64,000 nt of DNA, from contig CM043945.1 of the NCBI GenBank assembly GCA_014529385.2, positions 93,512,112-93,576,111 on the forward strand, written 5' to 3'. Positions within the stretch are counted from its first letter, which is position 1, and each line of letters opens with the position of its first letter. The notes beneath the pieces are model-generated. The model ran no database searches. It was not told the origin of the DNA and saw only the letters and a program-made list of their open reading frames with translations. Below are positions 1 through 11,033 of the stretch, piece after piece. The stretch is from Adiantum capillus-veneris (taxonomy: Eukaryota; Streptophyta; Polypodiopsida; Polypodiales; Pteridaceae). Made by a program: the position numbers and the translations under genes.

Positions 1-215
1 ATTATATATATCTAATACATGCTACATATGAAGTTTGGAACCATTTGGTAAGGTGGATCACCCCATTAGTCCAATTAAGAGAAAATCCTTCATACAAAGC
101 CTATTTTTGTCCCAAATCCAACATATTCAAGTCCAAACCAAGATTTGAGTATAAACAGTCCTTCACTAGCACATGGAGAGTCCACAGAACCAATCCCATG
201 AAAAATTGATGAAAA

Positions 216-239
216 AGACATCATACGCGTATGATGTCT
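216..239. repeat. 24-nt palindrome, element 1 copy 1
   Basis: The arm AGACATCATACG is followed at once by its exact reverse complement, centred on CGCG. It is flanked by AAAA on the left and C on the right. Confidence 0.95.
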
Positions 240-350
240 CCAGGGCCATTTTTAGTCCAAATTCTATCCAAACTTGATAAATCCACTGAATAAGCCTATC
301 TAAAGCCAAAACCAAGCTTATAGAGAAAATTGGTCCAAAAATGCACTAAA

Positions 351-374
351 AGACATCATACGCGTATGATGTCT
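351..374. repeat. 24-nt palindrome, element 1 copy 2
   Basis: This copy is identical to copy 1 and starts 135 bp after it. It is again perfect, preceded by an A-run and followed by CA. Confidence 0.95.
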
Positions 375-633
375 CACTATGTGATTTTGGCATCTAAGGG
401 CTTCAACCACCAAACAGAAGTGTTCTACATGCCATTTGAAGGTGATCCACCAAGTTTTATCCAATTTGGATCATAAAATCCATTTCCCTTTCAAAATTTT
501 GCCAAGAGCCTGAACTGGAGTAAACTGGCCAAAACTTGACCAAATGGGATCCAAACTCAAATCCAAGCATATGACACTCATGTATACACTATCACCTACA
601 AGCACAACCAATATGAAGTCATTCTGACACAAA

Positions 634-657
634 AGACATCATACGCGTATGATGTCT
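634..657. repeat. 24-nt palindrome, element 1 copy 3
   Basis: This copy is identical to copies 1 and 2 and starts 283 bp after copy 2. That spacing nearly equals the 284-bp spacing seen twice in element 2. Confidence 0.95.
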
Positions 658-823
658 CAAGCATGTTTTTGAGCCCAGTTTGCATATTTTTTCACCTACA
701 TTGCATCCTTAGGCCCTGAATAGCTCATGTTTCAATTTTCAAGTCATTTGAATAGTTAAAAGCTTCATTTCGGCTTTCAGTACTAAAAAGACGCTAACTT
801 ATGAAATTGGAGTTACAGGATCC

Positions 824-1714
824 ATGGATTCCGCTAAGTCATCGGCAACTAAGAGAAAAAGACCAACCATCAAGGATGCTCTTGCAGAAGCAGAACCTTT
901 TGATATTCCAAAAGAAACCCTCAAGCCAACCAAGACTTGGGTGGAGGAAGCAGTACTAGAAAAAGAGGGAATAAAGATCTACCCGGGGACTTTCAGAGAT
1001 CCTCAAGGGCAATCGGTCGATGTACCTATGATCCCACGAGAATTAGTGGATTATAGCAGATCAGAGAACATAAGTAGATACCTGGAAAAGGCTGACTTAC
1101 ACAGGTTCTTCACCTCGAGACCATCAGGTGTAGACACAAGAAGAGTGTATGAGTTGGCAACATCCATTCAGAAGGATGGGAAAGCCACGTTGACAGCCAT
1201 GGATGGTGAAACAGTTGAAGTACAGATCACTCCACAGCTCATTGCAGATGCATTGAAGTTGCACAACAAAGGGAGTTCTGTCAGAGAAAGAAGGGAGGCC
1301 ATAGAGGTCTATGGATCAAAGAAACAAAATACAACCTACGGAGATATAGCAGATCAACGAGCGGCAACCCTTTGCCGGTTATACAACCAGTTTTTCCATG
1401 TGTGCAGTAAAAGACCGCAGAAGTATACTACACCACCCCATGCCATTGCGACAACCATCACATGGGCACTGAAGAGCAACGTGCCAAAGGAGGTGAATTA
1501 TGCTCAATACATCCACGAGCAAGTAATCGCCATGCACAACCAGAAGCCAAAGTACATAGGAGGAGGAGAAATCCTAACAAGAATAGCTTATGAAGCTATT
1601 GGAGCTAGGGATCAAGGGCCACAGATTCCCTCCCAGAATGAGTGGCTTAGAGAAGCCGATGAGGAGGAAGAAAAGTATCCAAGAGGGTGTCCACAAGAGC
1701 ACACCGAAAACTAG
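824..1714 (+). CDS. Element 1 N-terminal protein, resembling the 'putative plant transposon protein' domain
   Basis: The ORF encodes 296 residues from the ATG at 824. Residues 1-40 are basic and low complexity. The middle, roughly residues 70-260, appears folded: it has the stretch VEVQITPQLIADALKL and a later segment ending in GGGEILTRIAYEAIGA. The order of an 'incoming peptide, then leucine-rich pocket, then LIT/ILT-containing helix' resembles the uncharacterised domain annotated in many plant retroelement proteins as 'putative plant transposon protein'. I recognise this by pattern only, without a search. The ORF ends in an acidic tail and overlaps the next reading frame. A one-base shift in the A/G-rich stretch near 1670 would join it to the downstream frame, so the two were probably one protein. 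No zinc knuckle, protease or RT motif is present. Confidence 0.55.
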   Translation: MDSAKSSATKRKRPTIKDALAEAEPFDIPKETLKPTKTWVEEAVLEKEGIKIYPGTFRDPQGQSVDVPMIPRELVDYSRSENISRYLEKADLHRFFTSRPSGVDTRRVYELATSIQKDGKATLTAMDGETVEVQITPQLIADALKLHNKGSSVRERREAIEVYGSKKQNTTYGDIADQRAATLCRLYNQFFHVCSKRPQKYTTPPHAIATTITWALKSNVPKEVNYAQYIHEQVIAMHNQKPKYIGGGEILTRIAYEAIGARDQGPQIPSQNEWLREADEEEEKYPRGCPQEHTEN

Positions 1715-4071
1715 AAATAGTTTCAGAACCTGAGGAGGCCGTGGACGAGCCGCTCAAGAAGAAAGTGAAGAAGAAGGCCGATCCCAAGCAAACCAAAAGT
1801 CAAAAAGCCGCAAGAATGGAAAGGCTGGTGGAGCAGTTTAGAGCGGAAAGAGCTCTAAAAGGGGACTTCGAAGAAATGTGGGTGCCAGACCCCAGTAAAG
1901 TCGGAACCAGCTCAGCCAGGCCACATGTTGATCAATATGATCAATATATTAGAGCTTATGAGGAGTCTGAGGCCATACTGGAGCAACAACCTGTCGAACC
2001 TTATACCGAAGAGGAAGTACAGCTTTTAAAAGCTGAGCTGCAAAAGGACGACAAGGGGAAGAAAAAAATAGATGAGTCTACTGAACCTAAAGAGACAGTA
2101 AGGCAAGCAACCAAAGGGAAAACCAAGGTGACTGAAGACAATCAGCCCTCTTTTACTGTTGTACCAAGCCCGAAGAAGATGGAAATTATTGTGGAGGAAA
2201 CCACAATAGAAATAGAAACAGAAGTTATGGAAAAGCCGGAGGCCGGGACCAAGGAAAAAGAGATAGATCCAGTTCAGCAAAAGAAAGATGATTATGAGGA
2301 TCTAGTAGCGATCGGATACAGTGAAGAAGAGGCCCTGGAGGCAGTTTATGGGATATCCCTACGAAAACAAGATGATCGGAAAGAGACGAAAGAAAAGACA
2401 AAGGGTACAATGGAGAGTGAAGAAAAAATAGTCTAGCCGAAGCCATTGGAGGTGGTGGCAGAAAGAGCTGTCAAGTTGACAGATGAAGATGAAAAAGACA
2501 TGCACATGGTGCATGAACTGCTCAGCAAGATTAAAGAAAGATCCAGAGCAAAGGAAGTAGCACTTGAGACAGCAAAACAAAAGGAAGCAGAGTTGCAGAA
2601 GAAGTTAGAGAATGCTATGACTGAATCTGAAAGTCATAAAGCATCACTCTACGACGCAGAAAACGAGAGGGACGGCTTGATACTCCAACTAGCCGAAGCT
2701 TCAAGAGAGGTAACAAGCTCACAGGAAGCAAAGGAGCGAATAGAAGATGAGCTGGAGGCAGCCAAGGATGAGCTCATTGAGCTAAGGGAAAGAGTCGAAC
2801 TTCAAGAAAGGACAATCATGAGACTCAGGATCACCCCTAGAGCTAGCAGAGCAGGAACAGAACAAGAGGGAGCCCTCGTACCAGCTCTGGAAGAGCAGGT
2901 CAGAAGTTTGCAAAGAGAGCTGAGGTTAGAGCAAGTACAAAGATTGCACATGGCGGAGGGATCATTGGCTGCAGAGGAGAGGCTCACATCAGAAAACCAA
3001 ACACTAAGGACAGAAAATGAGGCCCTCCGCAAACAGCTCCAAGACCTCCAAGAGCAACAAAGAAGAGAAACAGAGCCACCACAAGAAGAAGCAGGGGGAG
3101 CAGCCATAGAGCTACCAGAAACTGGAGAGGCAACCACAATTGATCCAGCCCCAGTTCAAGAAGTTGCCTCAACTTCAGGAATCTCTGAAGAAGAAGAACG
3201 AAGGCTCCAGGACCAAATAGAAAAGTCAACAGAGGAAAGTGCCAAGGCGGAAATGGAATGGGAAAGGAGACTCCTCATTTCCATTAGACTTCAAGGTTTA
3301 GACACAAAAGTGCTCCATGAAGAGTGGATGCAACCAAGTCTGCCTTTCCCTCTGATGAAATTTGAAGTGATGAGGACGAAAAAGAGAATAGAGGAGGAGC
3401 AGTATGTCGCTCTTTATGAAGGCGACATCACAAAGGATGAATAATCAAAGAAGATTGTAGATTCTCAACCTAGATGGAGGAAAGGTTGGCTGAACAAATA
3501 CCCAGCCTACCTCATCTACTTGGTAGAGGCTCCGAAAGAGATTCGGGAGGATGCAACCTTCTGCCCGGTGCCAAGAGTCAGAAGCTGAAAAGAGCATGGC
3601 AGGATTGCAAAAAAGAAGCCAAATTGGCTTAATTACCCAAGGATGCCAGGACCAAAGGCAAGAGAGAGAATAGGTAAAGCCTACATGGTGAAAATCCTAA
3701 CGGGCACCATCAAACTCTTTACTGGCTCTCCTGACCTTTCGTGTCAGTTGCTAAAGAAAATCTACAGGACTCTCTTAGCATGCATTGAAGTGTTCGCGCC
3801 AGATAAAGCCACGACCTCGAGTCTACTATCGACGGCCGACACAGTGACAGATATGATGTATGATCTTTCTTTGCAGCCATCACCAAAGGTGTTACATCTC
3901 TTATACCAAAGAATTATGTTTTTGCCTAGCTTCCACATGCAAACATTCGAAGAAGCTTTCTACACCGGCTTTTTCACTCATGAAAGCAAAATATTCGGCC
4001 CAACCTTGACCATCGGCAACCTACGCTACGAATCACATTTGCAGATGCTCAAGACGACAGGACTCTATTGA
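1687..4071 (+). pseudogene. Element 1 C-terminal coiled-coil protein, one frame with three in-frame stops
   Basis: One reading frame runs from about 1672 to the stop at 4069-4071, interrupted by TAG at 2434-2436, TAA at 3442-3444 and TGA near 3584-3586. The first third is very rich in Lys and Glu. The segment 2446-3300 has long Glu/Lys/Gln/Leu heptad-like helices, as in LTSENQTLRTENEALRKQLQ, and is a predicted coiled coil. The last part (3643-4071) is less charged and looks globular. The stop is followed within 15 bases by the pre-PPT hairpin, so nothing encoding protease, RT or integrase fits between. The function is unknown; a structural, gag-like role is a guess. The spaced stops and the frameshift with the upstream ORF indicate a decayed copy. 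Confidence 0.6.
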
Positions 4072-4083
4072 TCAAGCCTAAAA

Positions 4084-4120
4084 GTCATGTCAGGGACGAC
4101 ATGAACGCGGAGGGGGGGAG
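4084..4120 (+). promoter_or_regulatory. Hairpin plus polypurine tract before the element 1 3' LTR
   Basis: At 4084-4105 the sequence can fold into a 7-bp stem (TCATGTC with GACATGA) with GGGA in the loop. It is followed by the purine run ending AGGGGGGGAG at 4120, directly abutting the TG of the LTR. The same hairpin and PPT order occurs in element 2 at 11034-11070, where the stem is 9 bp and perfect. The PPT primes plus-strand DNA synthesis in LTR elements (established). The hairpin role is unknown. Confidence 0.7.
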
Positions 4121-4406
4121 TGTTGAGCCAACAGAGGATCACACCCACATTTTTGTTCACACCCATCATTTTGTAACCATTGATTGTAATAAATGTCTTT
4201 CCGACATTAATTTTGATTTGAGCCATTCATTAAGCAACGGGACTCAATTGAGTTTCCAGCTTGTAATCCCGACGTAATTTCACCTGCTGATGTAAATAAT
4301 TAGAGATGTTTTCACCTCCAAGGCTGAGGTATATAAGCCAAAGTTTTGTAACCTAAGGGAGGATTCAAATTAATCAAAGGTGAGTTTTTGAGCGCCGTGA
4401 ATGTGT

Positions 4407-4463
<57 letters not shown>

Positions 4464-5087
4464 TTATCTCCTTGCTACGCGAGCTACGGGGCCGCCATTG
4501 GAGAAGCGACACCACCATTGTGTTAGCAACGGTGAGAGCTACGCACAGATACCAAGAGTGCGCGCTATAGGCTTCTACGTGTGGTAAGTTCCTACGAGCT
4601 TCGGTGTGAGTTTTCTTTCAACTCGTGTGTCGGAATAGAGTGTGCAGCATATCTATAGAACCACAACGAGTAGAGCTACACATTCGTACCATCGGGGTCA
4701 AGTTTCGGTCACCTGTATTTTTCGGCCTGTCTTCATACGCGTTTACCGCACGGAGTGGTTATAGGTTGATTTTGCAGTTCAAGTCTTTAGGGTGTTGTTC
4801 TTACATAGTGTATAGACTTCCCCTTGAGTTTGAGATCGATTCGATGATTCTAGATCCTGTTTCGTATAGCATTCGTTCGTAGTACGGATTTCAGTCACTT
4901 GCGTGTTTTAGAACTTAGATTTGATTTCCTTAGTAGTGATTGTCATTAGAAGGTCGAGTAGGTGATTTGACACCCACCTAGTTGTTTCCATGCGCCTGCG
5001 GGTCAAGCTTCGTCCTCGTCTGACAAATTCTGTTGTTGGTTGAGTTCTCGCTATTTAGCTTCCGCTAGCGGCGTAACCGCCTTAACA
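4121..5087 (+). repeat. 3' LTR of element 1 (967 bp)
   Basis: The LTR begins TGTTGA immediately after the polypurine tract and ends TTAACA, giving the usual TG...CA ends with a short inverted terminal repeat. A TATA box (TATATAAG) lies at 4330-4337 and is followed about 70 bp later by a GA microsatellite, which would fall in the transcribed leader. The next bases, AAAGA at 5088-5092, are the likely start of flanking DNA, where the sequence becomes the RT region of gypsy A read on the minus strand. The partner LTR is outside the window. Confidence 0.75.
4409..4461. repeat. (GA)n microsatellite inside the LTR
   Basis: About 26 uninterrupted GA units lie 70 bp downstream of the LTR TATA box. 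The apparent ORFs across it on both strands are microsatellite artefacts. Confidence 0.95.
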
Positions 5088-7247
5088 AAAGACTGGAGAA
5101 CAAAAGGGAGAGGAACTAGGCCTCACCATCCCTTTGTCTACCAGCTCTTGTACTTGCCTCATGATCTCCTCTTGTTGAGCTTGTGAGACTCGATAATGAG
5201 GCTTGTTAGGTGGTGAGCTTCCAGGAAGGAGCTCAATGCGATGGTCATCATCCCCTCATTTTGGAGGTAAGTCCATAGGGATATCATCGATGAACACATC
5301 TTGGAATCCTTTTAGAAAATTAGACAAGTCTAACTCTTCTTGATTCCTACCATTTACATTTGATGAAACATTAGTATCTTTTAGAGACTCTTTGACAAAA
5401 ATCATGTACGCAGAAACTGAGCTCTTCATTGACTTATCAAAAGCAAGAGGATTTACAAGTGGAATAGTGCGACCACGCTCACTAGCATCTATATACATGT
5501 TCTTTCCCCTGTAGGTGAAGTAGATTTTCCTTTCAGGGAACTTCATGCTAGCAGCCATGCTATCAAACCATGGTGCCCCTAGGATAACATCCTCATGTTG
5601 GAGAGGAGAGATGAAGAAGTCTTCTTTATCGACATAGCTTTGGACATGAAGCCTCAACTTCCCAATCAAGGGAGTAACGGAGGCTTATTGTCCCTTGAAA
5701 TCTGCATCAGCCACTACTATATCTCCCATCTCAAAAGCTTGAATACCCAACTTGGTGGCCAACTCCGTTGATATGAAGTTGAAAGTAGAGCCAGGGTCAA
5801 ACAAGATGAAGGTATCATGCTCTCTTACCTTTCCCCAAGCATAGGAAAGTGATGATCCTTTGCAATGAGCATCCTCTTTTGGAGCTTCGATGGTGGAAGC
5901 CCTAGGAGTCTCATTGCGAGTATTCTTCTTGGGGCAAGAATGATAGCCATTTCCTTGCTCCCCACACTTGAAACACTTATGGTCCTTGCGAAAAGCTTCA
6001 AGCTCTTCAGGAGAGAGTTTGTTTTTACCTTTGTAAACTCCCTTCTCCTTGGACCGATTGTTGTTGTTGTTGGAAGTGACTTGGGAAGTATTTTGAACAT
6101 TGGTTTACCCCTTTGCATCATTTTTGTCTTTGTTTTCCATGGGCTTGACATTACGTCTAGCCCCTTGATGGAACTTGATGCATGAAGCAACCATGGTGTG
6201 ATGGATTACTTCGCTAATAGTACCAGGCCATTGAGAGTTGATGTATTCGGCCATCTCTTCAGGTAATCCCGCACAGAATTGCTGCCTTTGCTCGACAAAG
6301 TCTATCTTTTGAAAGACAGTAGCCTTGAGATGTAAATCCCAAAACTTGTCTACATATTTGTGGATAGACTCATGGGAGAGGAGCTTCAAGCTGCGCCATT
6401 CGGTAAGCACTTTGTCCTTTGCATCGCTTGCAAGGAATTGCTTCATGATGGAAACTTGTAGTGTTTTCCATGTCTTTGGGGCTTCACCATTTCCACGAAG
6501 GCTAGTCCACCATTGACGAGCTGATTTTTGGAAGTGCATAGCTACATGGCATAGCTTGGAGGACTCTGTGAAGCCCTCATCTCCAAAGGCCGCATCAAAT
6601 TTCTGGATGAAGGCCAACACTTTGTCGGTAGCACCGAAGGTGCCATCATAGGTGAGAAAAGAGATACTCTTTCCTCCCTCCTTGAACTTCTTTAGCTTTT
6701 GTGACCTTCGCCATGCAGGAAATGATTTGTGATGTCCTCCCCTCTTGTATTCTCCAGGAGAATAGCCATAACTTTCATCAGAAGAGGAGGAAGGTGAAGA
6801 AGAAGGAGAAAAGGGTTACCTCTTCCTAGCCCTTTTCTTCCTTTGTTTCCTCTTTTGCCTTTCAGAGTGATGAGGAGAAGGACTATGTGTTGATCTTTTC
6901 CTCTCGGGAGGAGTGGGCGATCGTCTAGATCGCTGTCTTCGTGGAGCCACACTTAAACTTTCATTTCTTTCTTGCTCTTTGGATTCCTCCTCTCGAATGG
7001 GAGAGAGTCTTCTTTTGGGGGTCTCTTCAAGAGGCCTCCTAAGCTCTCTCTCCTCTTGGAAAGGAAGGGAAATTCCATAAGCACGAAGTTGTTGAGTAAC
7101 TTTGGCTTGCAAAGCAGGGTTGCCCATAGCTTGCTACAACCTAGTGACGAGATAATTCACAAACATGGGAGCATCATCATTAGCACCTTCATGTGCAAAA
7201 TCAAAGCTATCAATGTTCATTCTACTCTCTTGATTATTGTCAGCCAT
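5088..7247 (-). pseudogene. Gypsy A gag-protease-RT start (decayed Ty3/gypsy polyprotein)
   Basis: One minus-strand frame runs from the ATG at 7245-7247 (MADNNQ...) down to 5091, with in-frame stops at 7134, 6816, 6105, 5685 and 5256. Order: an Arg/Ser-rich N-terminal region; a gag domain at about 6620-6110 containing WWTSLRG and the FCAGLPEEM segment; a zinc knuckle CFKCGEQGNGYHSC near 5955 in which the ligand His is replaced by Asn; an aspartic protease with active site DPGST near 5790 (usually DTG/DSG) and VILGAPWF; and the RT entry sequence DKGMVRPSSSPFCSPV. The frame is cut exactly where the element 1 LTR begins, so the rest of pol is displaced to the left of the window or lost. Gag binds RNA and the protease processes gag-pol in this family. 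This copy cannot make either. Confidence 0.85.
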
Positions 7248-7648
7248 GTTAACAAAATTTATGTATGTACTTAGTGTATGCTTTGGCAATTCAAAACCTT
7301 AGTTGCCACTCCTCTTAGCCTTTGAAAATCGGCTCTTAAGTATCTACACCCACGGCTCGAAGTGGTTAATTATAGAGAGTAGAGGAGTAGGTCTAACATA
7401 GCAGATTTGCCAAGGGCTAGCTCCTTTCGGACTTCTTATGGCTCAATAATGGTAAAGCTGTAGGCAAGTCTAAAAAGACTCCATTATTAAGTCCAAAGCT
7501 CCCGAGGTGTGCACCATCCCCCACATAGTGGGCTCAACAAAACTGATAATAGATCACAGTTCCACTTACCCTAATATAATTAACAACATCAACCATTTAT
7601 AGGCTACTTAAGGACCTCTCTTCTTAAGCAAGAAAAGAGAAACCAAAT
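7248..7648 (-). other. Gypsy A untranslated leader
   Basis: About 400 bp between the gag ATG and the primer-binding site, with no coding content that I can support on either strand. Confidence 0.5.
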
Positions 7649-7660
7649 ATTCTGATACCA
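7649..7660 (-). promoter_or_regulatory. Primer-binding site, initiator Met-tRNA type (gypsy A)
   Basis: On the minus strand the bases TGGTATCAGA follow one base after the LTR end CATTACA. They match the 3' end complement of plant initiator tRNA-Met for ten bases. Confidence 0.8.
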
Positions 7661-7661
7661 A

Positions 7662-9145
7662 TGTAATGGAATTGGCCTATTTAACTTGAGAGTAGCGGAA
7701 ATTAATGAGAGTACTTTTGAGAAATGACTTTGTGAGCATAGCGGGTGAACATAGTTGAAGATAGCAACTTAATCATAGCAATTAGTTAACTTGGCATGAA
7801 CAATACTTTTGCAAGAGAGAGAATTTAGAGAACATGACAACAGTTGACCGGATTTATGTGGAGCCGGTCCCCCCTCCAATAGGCATTTGTATTATGATTT
7901 CTCCCATTAAGAGAGACTTGTTACAATACAATCTTTGTGTTCCTTGTGACCTAGGTGATGCAATGAAGATGGAAAGCTTCATGCATCACAAACATAACAT
8001 AAACTTAAAGAAAGCTTTAACTATCCCAAGCCTCAGTCCCAAGACCTCAAACACCTTCGAAGGTGGAGAGAGCTAGCAGGGAATGAGGGTAGGGAAGAGG
8101 AAGAAGAAACATTTCGTAGGAGAAAGAATTAGTTCCTCACTTATCATAACTCTTGTTGCTAGCATACATAATAGCATAGTAATGAATAAGAAGGAGATGG
8201 CAAGCTGAAGCCTTGAAGCATGGCTCTTGGTTGGATTTGCACTCCATATCCAAGAGTGTTGGTGTAGGCTCTCAACCTCTACTTGCTTGGAGAAGGGGAG
8301 GGAGCTCTTGCACTTTGCATAGCACACAATGAGAGTGTTTGTGAGTGTGTGTGGGTGAGTATACCCCCTAAGAAACCCCCTAGCTTGCTTGGGTCGACCC
8401 CCCCTTGTAGCTCATGCTTGAATCTCATTGGACCCCTCCAAGCCTAGCCAATCACAAGCAGGAGGCATTACAAGCAGCAAGGGTAGCCATGAGACAAGTG
8501 TCCCCCTTTCCCCTTTGAGAGAGAGGACTTGATAAATGCAAAATCAATTAATTAAATATCCTAAATTATCATTGGACCCCTTGGGTAACAAACCAATAGG
8601 CTTCAGGCACACCATGAGGAGAAACTTGACAAGTGTCCCTTTTGCATGCCTTGTGTGAGTGTGTGGGTGTTCTCTCTCATCCCCCCTCATGTAGGGCTCG
8701 CCCCCTCCTTGTAGGGATTGAATCTTTGACCTTTTGACACCTCAAGCCCCTCATGCATAGGCCCAGTTCCCACCACAAGCTTGGCTCTTAAGCACTTTAA
8801 GCTTGGGTTGGGTTCTCACCTCAAGTGCAACCCTAACATCTCGAGCATGTCAAGCACCTCAAGCATCTCAAGCACCTCAATCATCAAGCACCTCAAGCAC
8901 CTTAGTCATCAAGCATGACAAGCACCTCGAGCTGGGTCGGGTTCCCGCGCCTCAAGGTCAGCCCTAGCTCACCTAAGGTCAAAGGCCTTTTACACACATT
9001 ATTGGAGGTCTTCAATGAAGCTAGCCCTAAGGTCTTATGCTCCATTTGCTAGCCTTGCTCTTGGATAGACCATCTCTCATTTGGGCCCCTTTACCATTGG
9101 CCCCGTGTTGAGATAGATCTATAAGCACATGTCTATATCTTAACA
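7662..9145 (-). repeat. 5' LTR of gypsy A (about 1.48 kb)
   Basis: Read on the minus strand it starts TGTTAAGATATAG (9145) and ends CCATTACA (7662), next to the Met-type PBS. It contains a cluster of short CAAGCACCT repeats at about 8840-8930. Its partner is not in the window because the element is cut at 5088. The boundaries rest on TG/CA ends and the PBS only, since there is no second copy to align. Confidence 0.65.
8838..8935. repeat. Short tandem repeats (CAAGCACCT-like) in the gypsy A LTR
   Basis: Variants of TCAAGCACCTCAAGCA recur about eight times in roughly 100 bp, with occasional ATCAAG and GACAAG interruptions. This looks like simple tandem expansion within the LTR. Confidence 0.75.
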
Positions 9146-10076
9146 CTTGTTCCCGTTTATTCTTCCACGTTAAGTGATCAATTTAATATGAGAAAATCAT
9201 TTGGGTTGGTTAGGTATTAGATATTAGATTTTTGACAGGGACAAAGCTATTAGAACTCTTGGAATCTTCTCAATGCATTTCCAAGCCCTCATAGCTACAT
9301 ACACTCGAGTACCTCAGTGAATGTATATTGGTCCTTACTTCAAACATCGACAACAATCCATCTGTTGTCACCCCCTTTCCCTGAGCCCTTGAACATGTAA
9401 AAACCCATTGTCTCCTTTTAATTCCAAATTCGAGGAAAATAGTAGCAGATGTAAACCCCTTAGCAACCTCGTTTCTCTCTTCGCATCCAACCCTTTTGCA
9501 CCTTGATCCCATTAAAAAAAACCCCTTGATCTCCTTCTCGTATCCTCTCTGCTTCTCCTACTCATTCATTGCTACCCTTCCCTAGTAATCCAACGAAGCC
9601 TTCTTTATCTTCTATGGTTCCTTCTTCACAAACTTTGAGAGAGAGGAAGAGAGTCTCCAATTCCCTCCTTTGCCATCATCAATTTGGAGAGAGAGGAACT
9701 TGATCCCCCCCTTCCTTGTACCTCACCCCCCTTCTTTTCTCCCTTATATTTCCCATACTACCTTCTTTCCCAAGTACTTACCCCTTTTGTTCCTTCCCTC
9801 ATTCTAATGACTCATTCCCTCCCTTTGCTTCATGTTTCCCTCTCGTATCCCTCATGCTTGTCGTTGCCCTTTTGTTGCCTTCTTCAAGCTCAAGTTCAAG
9901 AGAGAGGGAGGACAAGTAATTTCTCCTTCTTTTCCCTCTTCACCAAGTATGAACCCTCCATCCCTTTGAACTCCTCTATTGATTCTCCCCTCTGGTAGCT
10001 CCTCTTCCCTCGTTACCTCCCAAACACCCCTTTTACATGCAATAGCTCCTCGTGCGGCCTTCTCCATGTTGCACAC
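9146..10076. other. No gene seen between gypsy A and element 2
   Basis: Pyrimidine-rich DNA, especially 9530-10000, with many CTT, TCC and CCC runs. Short ORFs exist because the strand lacks purines, but they show no domain or conserved pattern. I see nothing to annotate. Confidence 0.5.
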
Positions 10077-11033
10077 TGTTGCGGGAGCGACTCACACACC
10101 CATGAAGTGCATGCAAACACTACCTAGATCAACATAATGTCAATCGAGGACACTGATGACACGATAGGCACACATAGGAAATCTCTCTAGCTTGTCAGGC
10201 TGAGACCACCCTACACATACAACACTCTGGAAGGCCAACTAAACCACAATCAAGAACCTCACTGCTCTCAACTACACCACCTAGCCACATACACACATAT
10301 GGAAGGTAACTCGCCTAATCATGCCAGATTCGTACGAAACTTAAGGAACACCATCCCCTCACTAGGATACACCTGTCCCTAAGCTTCTACACTCAAAACC
10401 TCACTCTAAACCCATCTGCCGAAAACACGTAGGATGACAGAGGAGAATTTTGAAAGTGCCCGAAACTGAAATTTATGAGTACCTATGCGTAGCTTATGTC
10501 ACAACGATTCTATAGACTACTAGCACACAGAAAATAGACATCGTTTGATACACTTACGGCCACAAATAGCTCATAGATGCGTCGGCGTGTGCGCTTCGTC
10601 TCGCGTGGAATGCTTGGCGTTGTCACGTAGCTCTCCTCAAGCCTGCAACAATGGTGTAGTCGGATCTCCAATGTGTTGAGCGAGCCGGGCGTAGCAAGAG
10701 GATAAAGCTCACGCTCACTCTCTTTCTCTCTCACACACAGTAGACGGCAGCGCTAAAGTTTTGATTATGATTAAAGTCTCCCCTTTACAAAATGACCTAG
10801 GTACCTTATATCCTAAGGCTACCTTAGGTTAAACCAAAAATGGGGTTGAAAGGGTCAAATGGCTTTGTATTTACAATCTGGAAGTGCCATTGCACCCCGG
10901 CTTCTGAAACTAGAATAACTACTCATTACAAATGATGTTTATATCCATAATCCGCAGCATTTCATAATTCGCAAAAGATAATACTTTGGTATGAAACTTG
11001 AGTTATGTTGTGTTGTTGACCCAGCGGTCAACA
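10077..11033 (-). repeat. 3' LTR of element 2
   Basis: On the minus strand it runs from TGTTGACCGCTGG (11033) to the GCAACA end at 10077. A TATA-like box (GATATAAGG) lies at 10804-10812. It matches 20243-21188 along its whole length. Confidence 0.9.

Larger units (their letters stand above)
1..823 (+). other. 5' leader of LTR element 1 (partial, runs off window)
   Basis: This is non-coding sequence between the left window edge and the first long ORF of element 1. It holds three perfect 24-nt palindromes at 216-239, 351-374 and 634-657. Each is preceded by an A-run and followed by TC. The sequence after the first copy, reading CCAGGGCCATTTTTAGTCC, resembles what follows the palindromes in the sense strand of element 2, so the two leaders look homologous. 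No PBS or 5' LTR is visible; they would lie left of the window. I see no ORF here worth calling. The leader assignment is inferred from position upstream of the ORF and from the 3' LTR at 4121. Confidence 0.65.

Noticed and set aside
4312-4570. ORFs with Arg/Glu or Leu/Ser repeats on both strands
   Set aside because: They come from the (GA)n tract in the LTR.
5825-6190. 121-residue minus-strand ORF
   Set aside because: It is a shadow frame of the gypsy A gag-protease frame, which carries the zinc knuckle and DPGST motif.
9684-10076. Small ORFs in the C/T-rich stretch
   Set aside because: They are open only because of strand composition; there is no conserved motif or plausible gene structure.
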